Positions 42,501 to 51,174 of a stretch of DNA of 64,000 bases are shown piece after piece; position 1 is the first letter of the stretch, and every line of letters starts with the position of its first letter. Source of the stretch: Leptobrachium leishanense (lineage: Eukaryota; Chordata; Amphibia; Anura; Megophryidae). The position numbers and the translations under genes are program-made. The notes under the pieces were generated by a model. The model made no database searches. It was not told where the DNA came from and was given only the letters and a program-made list of their open reading frames with translations. The stretch lies in NCBI GenBank assembly GCA_009667805.1, contig CM019069.1:47674201-47738200 (forward strand), in the 5' to 3' direction.

Positions 42501-45500
42501 TCTTGCAGTCAAATTAATTCTCTTTCCGCAAGAATTTAGTGATCTCCTATCTACAGGTTGTTTGCCGTATCTGAAATCCAAAATGTTCTGAAACCTTTTT
42601 AGTGCTAACATGATGACCCAAATAGTGGAAAATTCCACACCTGACCCCATGTGTCCTTTACTTTTCTAAAATGCAATTGTTTATCGTAGCGGTAACACAG
42701 GGTGCAGTTTTCACCGGTGTTTGCTACTTTGGCGGTACCTGAATAAAGTGTTGTGTTTTTTCCTTTTTTTTGTCTTATTTAGAAAACTTTTTTAATTGAC
42801 AAACTTTGTCAATCTTTTAATTATGTTTGATCTTTAGTTTATCAGATCTGTGACCTGCGCCCAGCTTCTCCCCGCATCACCTCTTCCTGTGATAGACTGC
42901 AGGATTTCTCACGCGCAGCTCCCATCCTCCTACTGTCTGACTTTTCCCTTCCTCCTACTGTCTGACTTTTCCCTTCCTTCAAGCGCTCCTTTAAGGCCGG
43001 GGTCAGACGAGTGATTTTCAGAGCAGAAGGAAGGTCCGTGAGAGTGACGTTCCTTCCACTCCTGACGCCCATCTGCCCACTTCGCTGAGTGTAGTTAGTG
43101 CGCTCATCGCTGCAAGGCTCGATCCTCCTACGGAGGATCGCCCCATCGAACGCGCGTCATAGCGCTTTGACAGGGAGGCTTTCAGAACATCCGCAATTCG
43201 TGCGTGCACTACAGCATGTGGCCAGCCCCGTCGAAGAATCACAACGCTGCGACGGATGCCGAGAGGCGCATCAGTACGGGCGCACATAGTCCCCGGCCGA
43301 AGACCTTCCTATTCAGGCAGGCCTACCACCCGACTCACTACAGTTATAAGCATTTATAAAGCGCCAACAAGTTCCATAGCACCGTAGAATGAGAGAGACA
43401 GAAAAACAAATATACATACACATTGCACGCACAGAACAGTAGGAGAGCGGACCCTGCTCGAGATCTTACAATCTTAGAGGAGAGGGGTGACACACTAGGT
43501 GAGCACTTCACTGCCCCATCCAGTCCATCGCTCTCATCTTGCAGTCCATCATTCTCACCTTGCAGTCCATCACTCTCACCTTGCAGTCCATCACTCTCAC
43601 CTTGCAGTCCATCACCCTCACCTTGCAGTCCATCACCCTCACCTTGCAGTCCATCACTCTCACCTTGCAGTCCATCACTCTCACCTTGCAGTCCATCACT
43701 CTCACCTTGCAGTCATCACTCTCACCTTGCAGTCCATCACTCTCACCTTGCAGTCCATCACTCTCACCTTGCAGTCCATCACTCTCACCTTGCAGTCTCA
43801 TCACTCCCCTTGCAGTCCATCACTCTCCCCTTGCAGTCCATCACTCTCCCCTTGCAGTCCATCACTCTCCCCTTGCAGTCCATCACTCTCACCTTGCAGT
43901 CCATCACTCTCACCTTGCAGTCCATCACTCTCACCTTGCAGTCCATCACTCTCACCTTGCAGTCCATCACTCTCACCTTGCAGTCCATCACTCTCACCTT
44001 GCAGTCCATCACTCTCACCTTGCAGTCCATCACTCTCACCTTGCAGTCCTCTCCTCCTGTTTCCACCCCCAGCCCTCCTAGATTTGTAAATTCCCACAGG
44101 ATGAGGGCCTACGTTTCCTCCTATACTGGTTTATCAAAATGTTGTAACCCTGTCTATATTGTGCCCATTGTTCAGCGCTGCGGAATATGCTGGCGCTATA
44201 AAAATAAAGAATAATAATGTTTTTTTGTTCTACAGGATTTTGCTGTTACGTTATGCACTATAACATGTATTAATAAAGTGAAACCGGTACAGATTTCATG
44301 ATCCTATTATCTCCCTGTCTTCTTATCCTCCAGGCAGATGATGTTGAAAGCAAAATCCGTGACATAATCCCTGCTGGGTTTTGTGCTGGAATAGATGATT
44401 TCATATCTTTGCTAGAAAAGGAAGTTAATTTTAGGTCCTTTGGAACAATATTGCACACGTACACGATACATAATGACGAGGCAGGCGAAGATATCACTTA
44501 TCAAATCACCAAGGTGAGCAGGGTTTATTTGGAGTTGCTTCACACTGTCTCCATATATTGGTTTTCTATGTATGAAACATGGTTGCATCATTTCTGTGCC
44601 CCGTGTGTCAGGCTCCCCTATAGCTTTTCCCCAGTATACACTTTGGGCAGTATTACAAAGCTGGTGCTAACTTAACCAGAGCTGTTGTAAACTTACCAGA
44701 GCCATTAACCCTTTCGCTGCTGAGGCATTTCCCGCCTGTGTGCTGAGGTCATTTTGACCGCTTTCGCTCATCATGTTTAACCGCGTTTTGAAGCCTTATT
44801 TTATTATATGACCCAGACATATTATATATCGTTCTTTCCGGCAGACTCGGAAGATTCATAATATGTCATTATTATATGTATACGTTATATCCTGTCTGTA
44901 TATTATAACAAAATATGCAATAAAATTAGATTTTTCAAAAATTTACAACGTGTAAAGTGTTATTTTTCACATTTTCACATGCGAGCGTTTGCGGTTATAT
45001 TTTGTATGGGGTGCGCTTGTTAAAAAAATTAGAAATGGGGTCTCGTTACATTTTTTTTGGGGAAAATTTCACTATTTTTAACAAACGCACCCCATACAAA
45101 AATCGTTAGTGCAGCATCATTGTTCACATTATAAATTAAATGGGAACAATAGTGCTGCATTAACAAAACAAATAAAAAACTTGTTTATTTTTATTATTAT
45201 TATTTTTTTTTTTTTAAAAAACTTTTTCACGGTCATGTTTGATATCGTTGGAAAGGCCATGCTCTGGCCGATCCAACGATATCAAACATTAACCCCTAGC
45301 TGCCACAGATCGGGAGATAGGGGGTTCATTGGAACCCCCTATCTCCACCATTGGAGGCAGCTAGGGGTTAACTCCAGGACTAGCGTCATCGTGCTATGCA
45401 CCATGACGCCAGTCCTAAGGGGAGTTCCCGGAGGCTTGGCCGACATCCAAGATGTCGGCCAGCTCCGGGAAAGGATCACGAACTGGTGCTTTTCGGCGCC

Positions 45501-48500
45501 GATTCGTGATCTGGCCCCCATGGGGTTAATGCCAGGTACCATTTGGGAGGACAGGCTGTGCCCTTCCAAACGGTGCCTGGCATTAAGCTCAGGACCCCCG
45601 CGATCGGGAGGGAGTGAGGTCCGAAGGACCCCCCCCCCTCAGGCGCCTCCTCCGCACACGTGGGGGGGGGCGCCTGAAATAGATGGCAGCGCGATGACAT
45701 CTATTGTGCCCGCGGCGGTCCCGGATTGACGGGCTGACATCCAAGATGTCAGCCCGCACCGGGGGGCACAGCGATCGGCCAGAATCCGGCCGATCGCAGG
45801 CTGCTTCGGGAGGACGCGCTCAGCGCCTCTTCAGCAGCCAACCCTTCCTGCGGCAGGGCGCACTGAACGCGTCCTCCGCAGCGAAGTGGTTAAAGTCTAT
45901 GGAGTTGTTAAGTTTACAACAGCTCTGGTTAAGTTAGCACCAACTTTGTAATACTGTCCTTTTTCTTTTAATAACTGATTATGTATGCCTCGAAAGTCTG
46001 TTGTCGCCTCTGTAGACCTGGCGCGCTATTTCTCATAAAGAAATCTTTGCATGTTTTTAATTTTTTCATGCATTCCTTTATCCTTGACAGAAGTATTGCT
46101 GGGATGAAAGGTTCTGAACTGTAGATGGTGTCCTTTATCTCACACAACTTCACACTGGGTCTGCATTATCAGCATACAGGCAGACAAACTGCCTTTGTGT
46201 CAAATACAGTAAATGTGATAAAGATTACAAACCTAGTCAGATCTCCTGCTTACGTAAACTTGCGGTGATCGTAATGAGATTATTAGAAATGCAGCTTCCA
46301 TAAAATACCAATAGAATATAAAAAAAAAATCTGTGGCCCCAATGCCTGTGTATGGAAATTACAGTAACACATTGTATCTGTATTGTACAGCCGTTATAAC
46401 CCCCAAATCTTTTCCGTGTAGAGTAGTGAGTGATCCCAGAGCTCCCCCTGTATTCTGCCCGCTATGTGGCTGTCATAATGCAGCAGTGAAGTGTTGATCT
46501 TTTTTCGGCAGTGAGATCTTGCACTAAAAATTAATGCAAATAGAGTTTTACATGTTAATCTTTGTTTTTAATTGTGTTACAACGCAAAATCGAGCTGACA
46601 CATTGTGAGTGAAAGGGTTAAATCGCAAGTAATGCATAGAATAATCGCAGAATTTTTTTCGGGGGGGGGTTGATCTCAAACGTTCGGCCTTCAAAGTTTT
46701 GGCAGCTTGAGTTTCTTAATAAACTGATTTTATTTTTTATTTCTTTTCCTTTAGGCTGACATGACCTGTCCCGGGTTCCGAGAGTACCACGAAAGGCTTC
46801 AGACCTTCTTGATGTGGTTTATCGAAACGGCCAGTTTTATTGATGTGGACGATGATCGATGGGACTTCTTTCTGTTGTGAGTGTCGTTCCGAGTCAAGCG
46901 TTAGACCTTCCTCCTCAAACAAAGCTCCCATTTTAATTGGTGGTCTCCCAATTAAACGGCAACAGTATATAGTGTTATTTTTTTTTTCTTTCCCAGGCAA
47001 GACAAACTATTGTCGTCAGGCCTAAGCAGTGTCCCGTCATTATCTTTGTGGGGACCTTCAGAATAGTGCTGAATTAAACGCCGTTGTCTATTGGAGCACG
47101 CTGAATACAAGCTTAAACAGTAAAATGAGCTTTGCCTCTGTTTCCTTTTACTTGCCACCCATTCATGTGCACAATAGGCAAGTGCAGTGAAGTGATGCAA
47201 AGAGGTCTGATTTATCCAAGTTGCAGCACACCAATTAAGTGAATTGTTCATTCAGAATATAGCAGGTGTACCCATTGGGCACTCACAGAGTAGCTTGCTG
47301 ACACTGAAAATTCACTCAAAGAATGGGAAATGAAAATGGACCCTGCATGGGAGCACGCCTGTAATTGACCCGCTTGGCTTTTTTGTTTTTATCTGCAGAT
47401 TTGAGAAATATAATAAGGATGGAGCAACTCTCTTTGCGACCGTAGGCTACATGACAGTCTATAATTACTACGTGTACCCAGACAAAACCCGGCCACGTGT
47501 AAGGTAATTGGTGGAGTAACACGTGCCTGTCTTTTTTTTCTTCTTTTCATTTCTCGAGTGAATCTTGCTGAAGTTCCCAGTATTAGCTACAATTATGTTG
47601 TAGATTGTTGCAAACAAAAGATAAGGGTGTTAATTAATTAGAGCTGGGCTGCTGATGGCTTTAGAGGCTGCGCGGCTGTAACGTTTTGCTGCGGTAAATA
47701 ATTGGGTTATTTAAATTTTAAATACACCTAATCCGTTTTGTTTTTTGTGGGGGGTTTTTGTTAGTTTTTTTGGTAAACACATTACAAATCAAACTTCCAC
47801 AACTAAACACTGGAGGCTCTGTTACATTTCTTGCGCAAACGTTAACGCGTGCGCAAAACCGCATTAACGTGAGGGGCAAAACCCTTTACGAGGAACGTCG
47901 TATTACAGTGTCCGCACGAATGCGCGTTAACGTCTTAATGCGGATGGACCTGCGCAAACCCTTTACGAGCGTACTGTACTTTGCGCGTCCTATACGTAAC
48001 ATTGTCAGCGCAAATGTGTTTGTGCGCTGGTACGCGGATGGTATTACAATCTATGCGGTCTATTTTAACGGGCAACGTTTGCGCGCATAATTTTAACGTC
48101 TTTTAAAAGCTGGTGTTAATGGCAAATCTGAACGTCCTGGCCGAACCTAAATAGACCAGCCCAAAAAAAAAAAATACAGCAAAGTATACACATACCCAAA
48201 CAATAAATTTGAGAAGTGCGTGTTTTTATTATTGCTGCAGCATATATACTCAGATTGATTTTTGACAGGCGCAAAACCTTAACGGGAGACAATTGTGGTT
48301 CTTAATTCTGATTGGCTGAATCGGGTGAAAAAACAGTCCGCACACCGATTTCTGCGTGCATCGTTAATGCGCCCGCGTTTTTGCACGTCTTTTTCACGCG
48401 CGTTATTTTTTGACGGATGACAAAATGCGCTCGGATTGTAATACTAGTGTTAACTTACGCGCCCAAATTAGCGCAATGCGCAAAGAATTTAATAGAGCCC

Positions 48501-49709
48501 TGGCTTTTTTTTTTTTTTGTATATGATTTCTGACTACACATAAAGGGTTATTCAAAGTTCGCCAAACGGTGAATTTCACCCTACGGTGTAATTTCGTGGC
48601 AGTTTGGCTATTCAGAAAGCTGTCAATTTGCCAAATACTGGCAAAATACGGTGCAGATCACCACAATTCAGCAATCTTCTGTGGCGGCGAAATTGTCCCA
48701 TGGAGAAGTAATGGTTAACCTTTTCAGAGCACGCCGAACTGCAACAGTGTCAGTGAAATGCCCTGATTGTTGGTGATTCAGTTCGACCGGTTTAAACAAG
48801 GAATCCCATAGGATTGAATGTAAAAAAAAAAAAAAATACCATAATTTTTATTCAACCGTTTATTCTTTTCGTTTTCAGCAAAGAGTCTTTTGGAATTTTT
48901 ATATATATATAATTTTTTTTTAGTCAATCTTTTTCATTCATACTCGCCACCCAGGACATAATTGAAAACGAGAGAAATCTCAATGTATCCTTCCTGGTAA
49001 AATCCTTTCTCAAAAATGCCAATTTTTTTTTGTTTTCTGTAACAGACATTTTTATTTTTAATAGGACCTTTTTTATTCTTTCCACACATTTTCATGCATT
49101 TGTATTGTTAAATAGCTTTTAAACAATAGCAGAGTTCGTTTTATTTTTTTTCTGCAGTTCGGCTATCAGATCGATGCAGTTTGATTGACGGTCAGTGGGC
49201 TTCAGCGGTTTGTTTGGCGGCTCAACATTCAGCGCACTTCAAGGACCCTGCATTGCAGGGTTTGCCAAACCTGTCCTCAGGACCCGCTGACAGGCCATGT
49301 TTGCCAGATATGTGAAGCACAGCACAGGTGATATGATTTGCTGCTCAGTGATTGCAGGATTCAGTCTGCATTTCCCCAAAGTAAACCTTAAAACCTGGCC
49401 TGTTGGGGGTCCCGAGGACAAGTTTGGGAAACACTGCTGCGGTGAATAGTGAATTCACCGCAGGGTTAGCGAACTGGAATCGCTGGAGTGAGTCGATGAC
49501 CACCATAAAGGGACACTAGCCACCACAACCAATTTAAGCTTGTACTTGTGAATGTGAGATTGTCACCCTACCTTCATTCTAAAACTCTTATTTCCCCTCC
49601 AGCCAAATGCTGATTTTGCCACCATTTCAAGGGGAAGGACACGGAGCTCAGCTTTATGAAAGCGTACACCGATATTACATGTCGTCTGAGAATATATTGG
49701 ATGTTACAG
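27534..49709 (+). CDS. HAT1: HAT1, histone acetyltransferase 1 (type B), 5' eight exons
   Basis: HAT1 acetylates newly made histone H4 (Lys5 and Lys12 in the family) before chromatin assembly, acting with RBBP7/RBBP4 in cytosol and nucleus. Eight exons with GT/AG borders join in phase to give about 263 residues beginning [19 protein letters not shown]. Recognisable blocks are [16 protein letters not shown] (exons 3-4), SLSTMFRV (exon 4), PFGTLLHTY-like FGTILHTY (exon 5), [20 protein letters not shown] (exon 6), [20 protein letters not shown] (exon 7), and the acetyl-CoA-binding QGEGHG of GNAT motif A (exon 8). The family is about 420 residues long, so about 155 C-terminal residues are missing. 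The catalytic acidic residues that follow the exon-8 LDVT segment would be in exon 9, which I did not find before 64000. The N-terminus is about 11 residues shorter than in human HAT1. No stop or frameshift is seen; the gene looks functional. Confidence 0.97.
27830..27957. mobile_element. hAT-Charlie-type MITE with 8-bp target duplication
   Basis: The ends CAGGGGTCAACACC and GATTGCAGCCCCTTG are inverted partners. Flanks ATTTAGGT (27822-27829) and ATGTAGGT (27958-27965) match at 7 of 8 positions, as expected for hAT. Confidence 0.7.
28376..28505 (-). mobile_element. L2-type LINE 3' end
   Basis: TATTTATAAAGCACCAACAA followed by a GCGCTGTACAATGGGAGAGA body and a GAGGACCCTGCTCGAGC end; antisense. 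The same subtype is at 38650 and 43340. Confidence 0.6.
28714..28955. mobile_element. CTCCCTGGCG MITE, right end lost
   Basis: Left terminus TTAACCTCCCTGGCG. Interior GGCTCGGGGTTAATG, GGTAACCCTGAGCCACA and a GCGATCACGG/CCGCGATCGC inverted pair correspond to the complete copy at 36340-36724. The right terminus is replaced by the 53-bp minisatellite. Confidence 0.7.
28960..29292. repeat. 53-bp minisatellite with alternating unit types
   Basis: TCTGGGATTTACTGTCATGT recurs at exactly 53-bp spacing (28979, 29032, 29085, 29138, 29191, 29244). Units alternate between CTGAATTACACAGCGAGGAC and CAGAGTTACACAGAAAGGAC types, giving a 106-bp higher-order period. The overlapping open frames are artefacts of the repeat. 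Confidence 0.92.
29322..30262. mobile_element. Large foldback element with about 260-bp arms and AT-rich tandem core
   Basis: Left arm about 29322-29580 and right arm about 29960-30250 are imperfect reverse complements. Matched blocks include GGACCGGCACACTTCCGG with CCGGAAGTGCGCCGGTCC, and CTCCGAGCCGTCAGAGACTC with its complement. Between them, 29580-29960 is a tandem array of TATATACTGTATAACTGCCC-like units that also turns around near 29765, so the hairpin continues into the core. Confidence 0.85.
30305..30885. mobile_element. Second foldback element
   Basis: GTTCAATACCTCAGCAGCTG near 30328 pairs with CAGCGGCTGAGGTATTGAAC near 30850. A second inverted pair (AGTGCTAAGTTAGCA and TTGCTAACTTAGCACTTGC) lies at 30786-30853. 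Confidence 0.65.
31329..31400 (+). CDS. HAT1: HAT1 exon 2
   Basis: 72 nt, TTTAG acceptor and donor GTGGGT. Encodes the rest of Gly3, [21 protein letters not shown], and KL plus one base. Phase joins exons 1 and 3 without a break. Confidence 0.95.
31401..32732 (+). other. HAT1 intron 2
   Basis: 1.3 kb. AAAGGGACACTACCACC near 31651 and AGTGAAGGGGTTAAAT near 32157 are transposon-terminus-like motifs, but no complete element is defined. A poly-C run is at 32618-32631. Confidence 0.8.
32733..32808 (+). CDS. HAT1: HAT1 exon 3
   Basis: 76 nt, TTTAG acceptor, donor GTACGT. Encodes (V)[17 protein letters not shown] and SHQLFGD plus two bases. Confidence 0.95.
32864..33349. mobile_element. hAT-type MITE in intron 3
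   Basis: Left end TAGGAATGCACAATACC; right end TATTGGTGCAACCCTA, its approximate inverted partner. The interior has inverted GCGGCCGCACGGTGG / CGGCCGCTCGGTGG motifs and a (GT)n run at 33012-33025. The flanking 8 bp match at 6 of 8 positions. Confidence 0.6.
33637..33757 (+). CDS. HAT1: HAT1 exon 4
   Basis: 121 nt, TTTTAG acceptor, donor GTAATA. Encodes [36 protein letters not shown] and DSVQ. Confidence 0.97.
33797..34673. mobile_element. GGTTATTCA-family MITE, complete
   Basis: 877 bp with inverted termini CAGGGTTATTCAAAG and CTTTGAATATCCCTG. No coding capacity. Incomplete relatives: 19736-20440, 48544-49490 and 54521-57694 (interrupted). Confidence 0.75.
34971..35092. mobile_element. Hairpin hAT-type MITE
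   Basis: Family of 22996-23137 and 61132-61266: TCTGGCCATCTATTGCATTC then AAATAATTCCGGGAG; ends AGAGATCCC and CAGATCCCTG. Confidence 0.55.
35545..35735 (-). mobile_element. tRNA-derived SINE, best copy
   Basis: On the minus strand the head reads like a tRNA: an anticodon-arm-like CTCTATAACCGTGGAG followed by a Pol III B box, CAGGTTCAATCCCGGCC. The body (GTGTCCTTGGGCAAGACAAC, TACTCGCCACCCAGGACATA) and the tail TCCTTCCTGGTAAAACCC follow. A weak A box is at the left of the head. Fragments recur at 1818, 18535, 21301, 40085 and 48940. Confidence 0.75.
36340..36724. mobile_element. CTCCCTGGCG MITE, complete
   Basis: 385 bp with inverted termini ACCTCCCTGGCG and CGCCAGGGAGGT. The interior has paired GGTAACCCTGAGCCACACT and GAGTGTGGCTCGGGGTTACC, and a hairpin of TTCCCTTCTCGCGGAAGGGAA. 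Confidence 0.85.
37144..37472. mobile_element. TAA/TTA-flanked MITE, GGCTGCGGTCA family
   Basis: Ends GGCTGCGGTCAAAC and GTGTGACCGCAGCC. Interior GGAATGTCCGTGAGAGTGGA then CATTCCTTCCACTC hairpin. Relatives at 42995-43298 and 62781-62910. Confidence 0.75.
38152..38470. repeat. Near-perfect palindrome, about 155-bp arms, no loop
   Basis: Arms about 38155-38309 and 38312-38468, centre at CCAAGAGCTGCTCTTGG. Matches are nearly base for base (AACGTAAGCTCACTCGCCCC against its complement) with few mismatches. In transcribed RNA this forms a long hairpin. Confidence 0.9.
38650..38830 (-). mobile_element. L2-type LINE 3' end
   Basis: AAGTATTTATAAAGCGCTAT then TAGCGCTGTACAATGGGTGA; same subtype as 28376. 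Confidence 0.6.
39028..39948. mobile_element. Foldback element, arms over 300 bp
   Basis: The outer arms start AATACAGAAAAATTGCTCGGC (about 39040) and end GAGACCTTTTTCTGTATT (about 39944). Inner arms at about 39300-39400 and 39430-39545 pair GTTTCGGGGTCCCCACTCTC with GAGAGTGGGGACCCCGAAAC. A small MITE (39628-39808, family of 1501) sits in the right arm. Flanks TTTAGGAATCTAAG and CAGATTCCTAAATA extend the symmetry. Confidence 0.85.
40085..40136 (+). mobile_element. SINE tail fragment
   Basis: GAAAACGAGAGAAATCTCAA then TGTATCCATCCTGGTAGAAT. Confidence 0.6.
40137..41258. mobile_element. GGGCCCTATTTCATTC MITE with nested Harbinger MITE
   Basis: Ends GGGCCCTATTTCATTC and GAATGTAATATGGCCC are inverted partners. 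The interior is rich in GCGCAAA/TTTGCGC. A related copy at 47815-48501 lacks the insert at 40685-41093. Confidence 0.75.
40685..41093. mobile_element. PIF/Harbinger-type MITE (copy c)
   Basis: 409 bp, ends GGCTGGGGTCAGAC and GTTTGACCCTAGCC, TTA on both sides (40682-40684, 41094-41096). Confidence 0.88.
42995..43298. mobile_element. MITE of the GGCTGCGGTCA family
   Basis: Left end GGCCGGGGTCAGACGAG, hairpin GGAAGGTCCGTGAGAG / GTTCCTTCCACTC, right end TAGTCCCCGGCC. Confidence 0.65.
43340..43500 (-). mobile_element. L2-type LINE 3' end
   Basis: AGCATTTATAAAGCGCCAAC ... GCGGACCCTGCTCGAGATCT. It leads directly into the 21-bp minisatellite. Confidence 0.6.
43507..44052. repeat. 21-bp minisatellite, about 26 copies
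   Basis: Unit TCCATCACTCTCACCTTGCAG, almost invariant; CCCC replaces CACC in a middle block (about 43800-43875), and single-base losses at 43714 and 43797 shift the frame. Each unit is a pyrimidine-rich run followed by CAG, which resembles a 3' splice site. It lies in intron 4, ending about 280 bp before exon 5. The long open frames (up to 263 codons) come from the period being a multiple of three. Confidence 0.95.
44160..44222 (+). mobile_element. L2-type LINE 3' tail
   Basis: GTTCAGCGCTGCGGAATATG then CTGGCGCTATAAAAATAAAG and (AAT)n; plus orientation. Confidence 0.65.
44334..44513 (+). CDS. HAT1: HAT1 exon 5
   Basis: 180 nt (60 codons), CCAG acceptor, donor GTGAGC. Encodes [34 protein letters not shown] and TILHTY, ending ITYQITK. 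Length equals that of the human exon segment. Confidence 0.98.
44514..46754 (+). other. HAT1 intron 5
   Basis: 2.2 kb, half of it a nested pair of MITEs (44646-45958). 45960-46754 shows nothing else recognised apart from poly-A and poly-G runs. Confidence 0.85.
44646..45958. mobile_element. Palindromic MITE split by a piggyBac-type element
   Basis: Outer ends GGCAGTATTACAAAGCTGG and ACTTTGTAATACTGTCC are inverted partners, with AACTTAACCAGAGCTGTTGT and its complement inside. The inner element 44703-45896 has ends TTAACCCTTTCGCTGC and GCAGCGAAGTGGTTAA, the piggyBac-type terminus. Its interior has further inverted repeats (GATATCGTTGGAAAGGCCAT, and GGGAGATAGGGGGTTCATTG with its complement). 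Confidence 0.75.
46755..46876 (+). CDS. HAT1: HAT1 exon 6
   Basis: 122 nt, TTTAG acceptor, donor GTGAGT. Encodes [33 protein letters not shown] and DRWDFFL plus two bases. This is the most conserved part of the gene. Confidence 0.98.
46877..47398 (+). other. HAT1 intron 6
   Basis: 522 bp, no repeats recognised apart from a poly-T run near 46976-46988. Confidence 0.85.
47399..47503 (+). CDS. HAT1: HAT1 exon 7
   Basis: 105 nt, CTGCAG acceptor, donor GTAATT. Encodes (L)[34 protein letters not shown] plus two bases. Confidence 0.98.
47815..48501. mobile_element. GGGCCCTATT-family MITE without insert
   Basis: Ends GGCTCTGTTACATTTC and GAATTTAATAGAGCCC. Collinear with 40137-41258 but lacking the Harbinger insert, so it provides the empty-site comparison. 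Confidence 0.7.
48544..49490. mobile_element. GGTTATTCA-family MITE with nested SINE and hAT MITE
   Basis: Left end AGGGTTATTCAAAG. A SINE tail is nested at 48940-49018 (TACTCGCCACCCAGGACATA ... CCTTCCTGGTAAAATCC), and a hAT MITE at 49256-49436 (CAGGGTTTGCCAAACC to GTTTGGGAAACACTG, flanks CTGCATTG and CTGCGGTG). The right terminus is not clear. Confidence 0.6.
49603..49709 (+). CDS. HAT1: HAT1 exon 8
   Basis: 107 nt, CTCCAG acceptor, donor GTATTG. Encodes (S)[41 protein letters not shown] is the pyrophosphate-binding loop for acetyl-CoA (Q/R-x-x-G-x-G/A). Confidence 0.97.
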
Positions 49710-49857
49710 GTATTGGGTTATTTATTTGTATTTTTTCTCTAACGAGCAAAAATCAGTCCAATGCTCAACTGCCTCTGCATTTACACCTCCAGTATTCTGC
49801 CCCACTTAATGCATAAACATACCAAAAAATTTTAATCTGTGCTCTTCATTCCAAAAG

Positions 49858-50480
49858 AAATATGCCTAACAGTTTCTGCAGCGCTTTACAAGAACTAAAG
49901 GGAACGAGATACAGATAAACGGACATAGTATAGAAACTCAAGGTGTAGAGGGCCCTGCTCATAGGAGCTTACAGTCTAGAGGAATTGGGGTTGAGGAAGA
50001 CGAGGGGAATTTTATGGATGTCAGATCATTAGTACCAGTGGTTTTGGAATGGTGGGGCCATAGAAGCGGCTTCAATCGTGAGTGAGTAGGTGAGCAGAGG
50101 GATGAGTTGTATCAGTGATGTGGTACGCTAATCTGAAGAGATGGGTTTTGAGGGATTTCTTGAAGGCCTGAAGGTCAGGGGAGAGTTTGATATGGCGAGG
50201 CAAGTCATTCCACAGGACCGAGGCTGCCCTTGCAAAGTCTTGGAGGCAAGAGTTGGCAGTGCGGGTGTAGACAGAGGACAAGCGGAGATCGCCCGCTGAC
50301 TGTAGTTGCCTAGACTGGACGTGCTTGCGGAGTAACGAAGACCTGTAAGGAGAGGTTGAGTTATTGAGTGATTTGAACACGAGCGTCAGTATTTTAAACT
50401 GTATCCTGAAACGTACAGGAAGACAATGGAGGGACCAGCAGAGAGGGGAGGTACGCGAGGTGTGTATGAGTGAGAAAAAT
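49858..50480 (-). pseudogene. L2-type LINE 3' fragment with ORF2 C-terminus
   Basis: The minus-strand frame 50380-50072 encodes FKSLNNSTSPYRSSLL, VLWNDLPRHIKLSPDLQAF and KKSLKTHLFRLAY, the typical C-terminal end of L2/CR1-clade reverse transcriptase proteins. The 3' UTR and AAT-poor tail lie to the left at 49858-50070. Only the last roughly 100 residues are kept, a 5' truncation typical of LINEs. Confidence 0.8.
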
Positions 50481-51174
50481 AAGCCTATAAATACATGTAA
50501 ATATTACAAGTCCCTGTAGGCTATACTCAAAGTATATTCACTACATTCACTTTTATTTGCGAGCAGGTTAGGATGAAATATGTGCTTTAAAAATAAGTTC
50601 ATGTAACCTACTAAAAACCTAAGTTACCTCCACGTGGCACTGTGCATGATTTGTTGAATTAAATATGTCCATTTGTTTTTATGTTATTTTATTTTATGAA
50701 GAAAACAAAAGTCTCGCATTTGATGCTTGTAGTTCTAACCTGGTGCACATTGACATTGGTCTGTTAAATGTTTGAGGATCAAAGATGGATCTGTTCTCTG
50801 TGCTTGTGCTTAATAAAGGTGTATCGCTTTAACAATAACACTCATGCAATTGGAAGATCATATTCTCTACCAACATTTACATATGTAATCAATTCATTTT
50901 AGTGCAGCCTGTCATTTATTCTGGATATACAATATACTAATACTTAGGAAAATAACAAGTCCAAGACTACTTGCTGGTCTTTTAATCTAAAATAGTCCCC
51001 AACCCCCGTATATCCTGCGAGTGCCATGAGTGTGACTTCTCCTGCATGATGTAAAGGGAATATAAAAATATATGTGAAATGTGCAGGTGTGATAATAAAT
51101 AAATAGACCAAGGAGATTGTGCAGTTATTAATCGATAGCTTATAACAAATGCCTAAATACATAAAATAAACACA

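Larger units (their letters stand above)
33758..44333 (+). other. HAT1 intron 4 (10.6 kb)
   Basis: The longest complete intron, packed with transposons and foldbacks listed separately. Stretches with nothing recognised: 34680-34965, 35740-36335, 36730-37140, 37480-38100, 41260-42990 (poly-G runs near 41425 and 41791). Confidence 0.85.
47504..49602 (+). other. HAT1 intron 7
   Basis: 2.1 kb, mostly transposon: a GCGCAAA-rich MITE, a GGTTATTCA element and insertions within it (separate entries). Confidence 0.85.

Noticed and set aside
43507..44052. Regular array that might look like a CRISPR
   Set aside because: Units are contiguous with no unique spacers, and the locus is a vertebrate intron.
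43423..44214. 263-codon plus-strand frame and companions over the 21-bp repeat
   Set aside because: The period is a multiple of three, so long frames are automatic. It is intronic to HAT1 and lacks any domain.
45109..45729. 206-codon plus-strand frame
   Set aside because: Lies entirely inside a palindromic piggyBac-type MITE with inverted repeats; no protein signature.
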